Origin: Clostridiales bacterium DTU092
GTDB taxonomy: Bacteria; Bacillota; Clostridia; Caldicoprobacterales; Caldicoprobacteraceae
DNA: 5,140 nt
Direction: 5' to 3'
NCBI GenBank assembly: GCA_001513505.1
Contig: LFTM01000082.1
Span: forward strand, 1 to 5,140
Numbering within the stretch: the first letter of the stretch is position 1; every line of letters starts with the position of its first letter. This document shows, piece after piece, positions 3,919 through 5,140 of this stretch. The notes under the pieces were generated by a model. It was given only the letters and a program-made list of their open reading frames with translations, searched no databases and was not told where the DNA came from. The position numbers and the translations under genes are program-made.

Positions 3919-5140
3919 CTTTGCAGATTCTTAAGCGTTTCATAGAAACCGGGGAATGAGACATCGGTCCATTCCCATCCATCGACAACGGTTTCTCCCT
4001 GTGCTATCAGTCCTGCAACGGCTGCTGTCATGGCCAGCCTGTGATCACCAAAGCTGTCCAATGTATTTCCTTTTAGTGTCACAGGTCCGTGAATGACCAT
4101 GCCGTCATCGGTGCTTTCAATATTTGCTCCCAGGCGGGACAGCATATTGACCACAGTATTTATACGGTTGGATTCTTTGACCTTTAGCTCCTGTGCATCC
4201 CGTATAATTGTAGTACCATGTGCCTGGGTAGCAGCCAGAGCTATGATGGGAATCTCATCAATCAGCCTGGGGATCAGGTCTCCGCTGATAACCGTTCCTT
4301 TCAGACAGGATGTTTTTACGGTGATATCTCCTGTTTTTTCACCTCCAGAGAAAGACAGGTTTTCAACTGATATGTCAGCTCCCATTTGACGATAAACATC
4401 GAGTATACCGGTCCGGGTGGGGTTTATACCCACTTCCTTTAGCGTAAGTTCTGAATTGGGAACCAGAAGTCCGGCTGTCATTAGGAAGGCAGCCGATGAT
4501 ATATCTCCGGGGATTTTTATGTTTTGTCCGTACAGCCGCTGGGCGGGATAGGCAATGATTGTGTTGTTATGCACGTCTATTTTGCCACCGAAGGTCTGCA
4601 GAAGAATCTCGGTGTGGTCTCGGGATACTGCCGGCTGATGTATGCAGCTGGGACTGTTTGCATATAGGGTGGCAAGGATCAATGCTGATTTAACCTGGGC
4701 GCTGGCAACCGGCATCTCATAATCTATTCCTTCAAGTGTGCCCGGGCTGATTGAAAGGGGAAGATACCCCGGTGAGTTACATGCCTTTATATTTGCACCC
4801 ATTTTCCTAAGCGGAGCAATAATACGATCCATCGGGCGCTTTTGCAATGATTCATCTCCTGTTATAACGCTTTCAAAGTTCTGGCCAGACAATAAACCGG
4901 CTAAAAGCCGGGCAGTTGTGCCCGAGTTGCCTGCATCAATGGGTGAAGAGGGCGGTTTAAGCCTGTATAACCCCACGCCGCTGATTGTAACATTGTTTGA
5001 ATCCGGAACGTTTATATTTACACCCATCTGCCTGAAAGCCTTAATGGTGTTCAGACAGTCGCTGCTCATAAGGAAACGGCTAAGGTGGGTATCTCCATCG
5101 GCTATCGCCCCAAGTATTATACAGCGGTGAGATATGGATT
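3915..5140 (-). CDS. aroA: 3-phosphoshikimate 1-carboxyvinyltransferase (EPSP synthase), 5' end missing
   Basis: EPSP synthase joins shikimate-3-phosphate and phosphoenolpyruvate, the sixth step of the shikimate pathway, in the cytosol. The frame is open to the window edge. The first visible codon is 5138-5136, giving SISHRCIILG, part of the family's N-terminal GDKSISHR motif. About 407 residues are visible; roughly 20, with the true start, lie beyond the edge. The ATG at 5069 is internal (residue 24 of the visible part). Motifs in visible numbering are GNSGTTARLL (70-79), GDESLQKRPM (94-103), SAQVK (146-150), SRDHTE (172-177), NPTRTG (239-244), LIDEIP (292-297, with catalytic-region D294 and E295), KESNR (321-325), FGDHRLAM (363-370) and a final DVSFPGF. 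RDHTE, SAQVK and NPTR are class II signatures. No frameshift or lost catalytic residue is seen. KESNR has Asn where KESDR is common. The stop lies in TTAA at 3915-3918, shared with the convergent epimerase-like gene. Confidence 0.96.
   Translation of the reverse strand, partial: SISHRCIILGAIADGDTHLSRFLMSSDCLNTIKAFRQMGVNINVPDSNNVTISGVGLYRLKPPSSPIDAGNSGTTARLLAGLLSGQNFESVITGDESLQKRPMDRIIAPLRKMGANIKACNSPGYLPLSISPGTLEGIDYEMPVASAQVKSALILATLYANSPSCIHQPAVSRDHTEILLQTFGGKIDVHNNTIIAYPAQRLYGQNIKIPGDISSAAFLMTAGLLVPNSELTLKEVGINPTRTGILDVYRQMGADISVENLSFSGGEKTGDITVKTSCLKGTVISGDLIPRLIDEIPIIALAATQAHGTTIIRDAQELKVKESNRINTVVNMLSRLGANIESTDDGMVIHGPVTLKGNTLDSFGDHRLAMTAAVAGLIAQGETVVDGWEWTDVSFPGFYETLKNLQS

Noticed and set aside
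5067..5069. ATG at 5069 as the aroA start
   Set aside because: The frame stays open to the window edge, and the upstream residues (SISHR, LGAIADGDTHLSRFL) are conserved EPSP synthase sequence, so this Met is internal.
4738..5130. Long plus-strand open frame opposite aroA (another at 4093-4389)
   Set aside because: They mirror aroA codons, have no ribosome binding site, and their composition is that of an antisense shadow.

Overview
This window most likely comes from an endospore-forming, low-to-moderate GC Firmicute of the clostridial type. The evidence is a small Spo0E-type phosphatase gene, strong AAGGAGG-type ribosome binding sites, AT-rich intergenic DNA and a Gram-positive-type (class II) AroA. 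The genus cannot be fixed from the sequence alone.

Layout, left to right. The last 15 codons of a plus-strand gene (1-49) are followed 30 bases later by a 392-residue protein (80-1258). That protein reads as a complete seven-bladed FG-GAP/VCBS beta-propeller with no signal peptide. Facing it tail to tail on the minus strand is a 54-residue Spo0E-like aspartyl-phosphate phosphatase (1308-1472). An AT-rich divergent intergenic region (1473-1723) holds a perfect 12-base palindrome and a near-perfect 12-base inverted repeat. It leads to a 49-residue single-span membrane protein on the plus strand (1724-1873), whose stop codon opens a 9-bp stem-loop. After an AT-rich spacer with a plausible extended -10 promoter come two plus-strand genes that look like one operon. 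The first is a 231-residue TIM-barrel protein (2096-2791) and the second a 359-residue DUF4432/aldose-1-epimerase-like protein (2839-3918). The right end is the minus-strand aroA gene (EPSP synthase, shikimate pathway). Its 5' end lies outside the window, and its stop codon shares a TTAA with the stop codon of the epimerase-like gene.

How the genes relate. The propeller gene probably belongs to a transcription unit that starts to the left of the window. The TIM-barrel and epimerase-like pair suggests handling of a sugar or sugar phosphate, but no substrate can be read from the sequence. The Spo0E-like protein would act on the sporulation phosphorelay. aroA belongs to aromatic amino acid synthesis and has no obvious link to its neighbours here.

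The points most worth following up are the ring of histidines at equivalent positions in the cytosolic propeller, the two very short genes around the divergent intergenic region, and the inverted repeat between them.
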